From contig CAAAJI010000294.1 of assembly GCA_900642245.1 (NCBI GenBank), positions 49,685-70,589 on the forward strand: a stretch of DNA of 20,905 bases, given 5' to 3'. The DNA is from Fragilaria radians. Taxonomy: Eukaryota; Bacillariophyta; Fragilariophyceae; Fragilariales; Fragilariaceae. The translations under genes were made by a program, and so were the position numbers. Below are positions 20,001-20,905 of the stretch, piece by piece; the stretch's first letter is position 1, and the number at the start of each line of letters is the position of its first letter. The notes under the pieces are model-generated. The model was given only the letters and a program-made list of their open reading frames with translations. It searched no databases and was not told the origin of the DNA.

Positions 20001-20905
20001 GCTTGAAGTTCAATGCTCGCTTTCGGAATAGGGCTTGAACATGACGAATGAAAAGGCCAGAGCTCTCCAAATCCATTTGAGAACGATAACTCTTGTCCCC
20101 ACTATCAATCATTGATGTTCCGTTGCGCAAATCAGAAGAGGACTTCAGCGAAACCTTTTCACCAGTTTCTCCTCTAGCAACTAACAAGAAAACTTCATCA
20201 AGTGTAGTAATGCTAACACCATATGTTACAATCCTTGATTGTTCCACTTCTTGATCAAGCTTTTCAAACATAGAAGTGAATTTTGCAGAAGCGCCAATCG
20301 GCAACTGAAACGACATTTCTGTACCGACATTACTTAAGAGGGTAGCCTCTGGCACTGAAGATGTAACAATAAGTTCTAGATTTCTATCCATGCCAGAGTC
20401 AAACGTAATTGTCGCTTTTCCGGGGGCGTTGCCCTTCATATTTAGATGATGGGAAACTTCAGCATTACCACTAAGTTCTTCAGATTCATCAAAAAGGGTT
20501 GCTTCAGCTGTGGAAACATTTTCAATTGTTTTTGCAACAACAACATTTGATGCAACATTTCCAACTCTCGCATTTTTCTCGATAGTTAGTTGATACCCGA
20601 CACCATAGTGTTTCTTGAGAAAGAGAGAGCTACCAGCACAACGTAACTGTCCTTCAGCCATTATCGCAATACGATCGCCCAGAATATCCGCCTCTGAAAA
20701 AATATTTAGTCACAATGCATGAGGTCAGGAATAGAATCGCTGAGGAACGTAACACTTACCATCCATAAAATGCGTCGTTAAAACAATGCAACGGTTTTGT
20801 CGATACTGTCGAATGACATTCCACGTGAATCTTCGACTGAAAGGGTCCATCCCAGATGTAGGTTCATCCAGAAGCACAGTTTTGCTTTCACCACAAAATG
20901 CTATT
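17038..20905 (-). CDS. ABC subfamily A full transporter (gene 2, N-terminus beyond the right edge)
   Basis: Three visible exons (20905-20760, 20693-18254, 18175-17038) encode 1240 residues of an ABCA full transporter. The first holds the end of nucleotide-binding domain 1: Walker B VLLDEP, D-loop TSGMDP, H-loop TTHFMDE. The second opens with ADILGDRIAIMAEGQL and carries the ABCA regulatory motif YGVSITTLDEVFL. It continues with the first transmembrane helix of the second half (WVCSTLLPSFMVLVGFLLY), a large extracytosolic loop with several cysteines and N-glycosylation sequons, and the remaining helices, ending in GINGAG. The third carries KTTTMG and the rest of NBD2 (YSGGMKRKLS, LVFLDEP, TTHSMEE). 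Exon 3 differs from gene 1 at about 17 of 378 residues. It is intact in all visible parts. Substrate is unknown; a lipid-like cargo is a family-level guess. Confidence 0.94.
18176..18253 (-). other. Intron in ABCA gene 2 (78 bp, phase 2)
   Basis: On the minus strand the donor GTAAGT starts at 18253 after GG, and the acceptor ...TTTTTTTATCAG ends at 18176. Splicing yields GGG AAA ACA ACT, completing Walker A. Same site and phase as the 92-bp intron of gene 1, but 14 bp shorter and substantially diverged. Confidence 0.93.
20694..20759 (-). other. Intron in ABCA gene 2 (66 bp, phase 1)
   Basis: On the minus strand the donor GTAAGT starts at 20759 and the acceptor TTTTTCAG ends at 20694. The junction rebuilds the NBD1 H-loop sequence TTHFMDEADIL. 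The equivalent region of gene 1 lies outside the window. Confidence 0.92.

Noticed and set aside
1..20905. CRISPR array, prokaryotic operon, rRNA or phage-defence system
   Set aside because: No regularly spaced repeats, no rRNA-like sequence and no bacterial gene organisation. The introns and gene families are eukaryotic.

Overview
The window is eukaryotic nuclear DNA, most likely from a diatom or a related stramenopile. The evidence is short GT-AG introns (66-92 bp) inside otherwise long exons, an eukaryotic exosome subunit (CSL4), ABCA-class full transporters, and decayed Ty1/copia and Ty3/gypsy polyproteins that look like diatom CoDi/GyDi-type elements. The lineage call rests on recognised protein style, not on a database search. 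Non-coding parts are visibly AT-rich. Layout: a multi-exon ABCA transporter gene runs off the left edge (+ strand, ends 2304). A very similar ABCA gene lies in opposite orientation and runs off the right edge (- strand, ends 17038), so the two paralogues stand tail to tail about 14.7 kb apart. Their protein identity is about 95% in the second nucleotide-binding domain. They share an intron at the same phase-2 site inside the Walker A codons. Recognisable similarity stops at the stop codon. From 2.3 to about 12 kb the spacer is a graveyard of LTR retrotransposons. It holds a copia reverse transcriptase (RT) fragment (- strand, 3.3-4.06 kb), then a pair of about 580 bp LTR-like direct repeats (4077-4662 and 8179-8759). 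These repeats enclose a gypsy RT/RNase H remnant (4.8-5.7 kb) and a different copia integrase/RT/RNase H remnant (5.9-7.3 kb). A third copia integrase-RT remnant lies on the - strand (9.75-11.97 kb), next to a 16-C homopolymer and a 45-bp duplication. A separate copia gag fragment with two broken zinc knuckles lies at 15.44-15.78 kb. All carry frameshifts, stops, deletions or lost catalytic residues, so none looks capable of moving. Two intact-looking single-exon genes sit in or beside this debris. One is a GT61 (DUF563)-family type II membrane glycosyltransferase (- strand, 12737-13918). The other is the exosome cap subunit CSL4/EXOSC1 (+ strand, 16144-16860), which converges on the right ABCA gene with only 177 bp between the stop codons. 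The host genes belong to unrelated processes (lipid or amphiphile transport, glycan synthesis, RNA decay), and I see no operon-like or pathway linkage. I did not find convincing evidence of a new biological system. The most informative signals are the inverted ABCA paralogue pair and the multi-lineage retroelement cluster between its arms.
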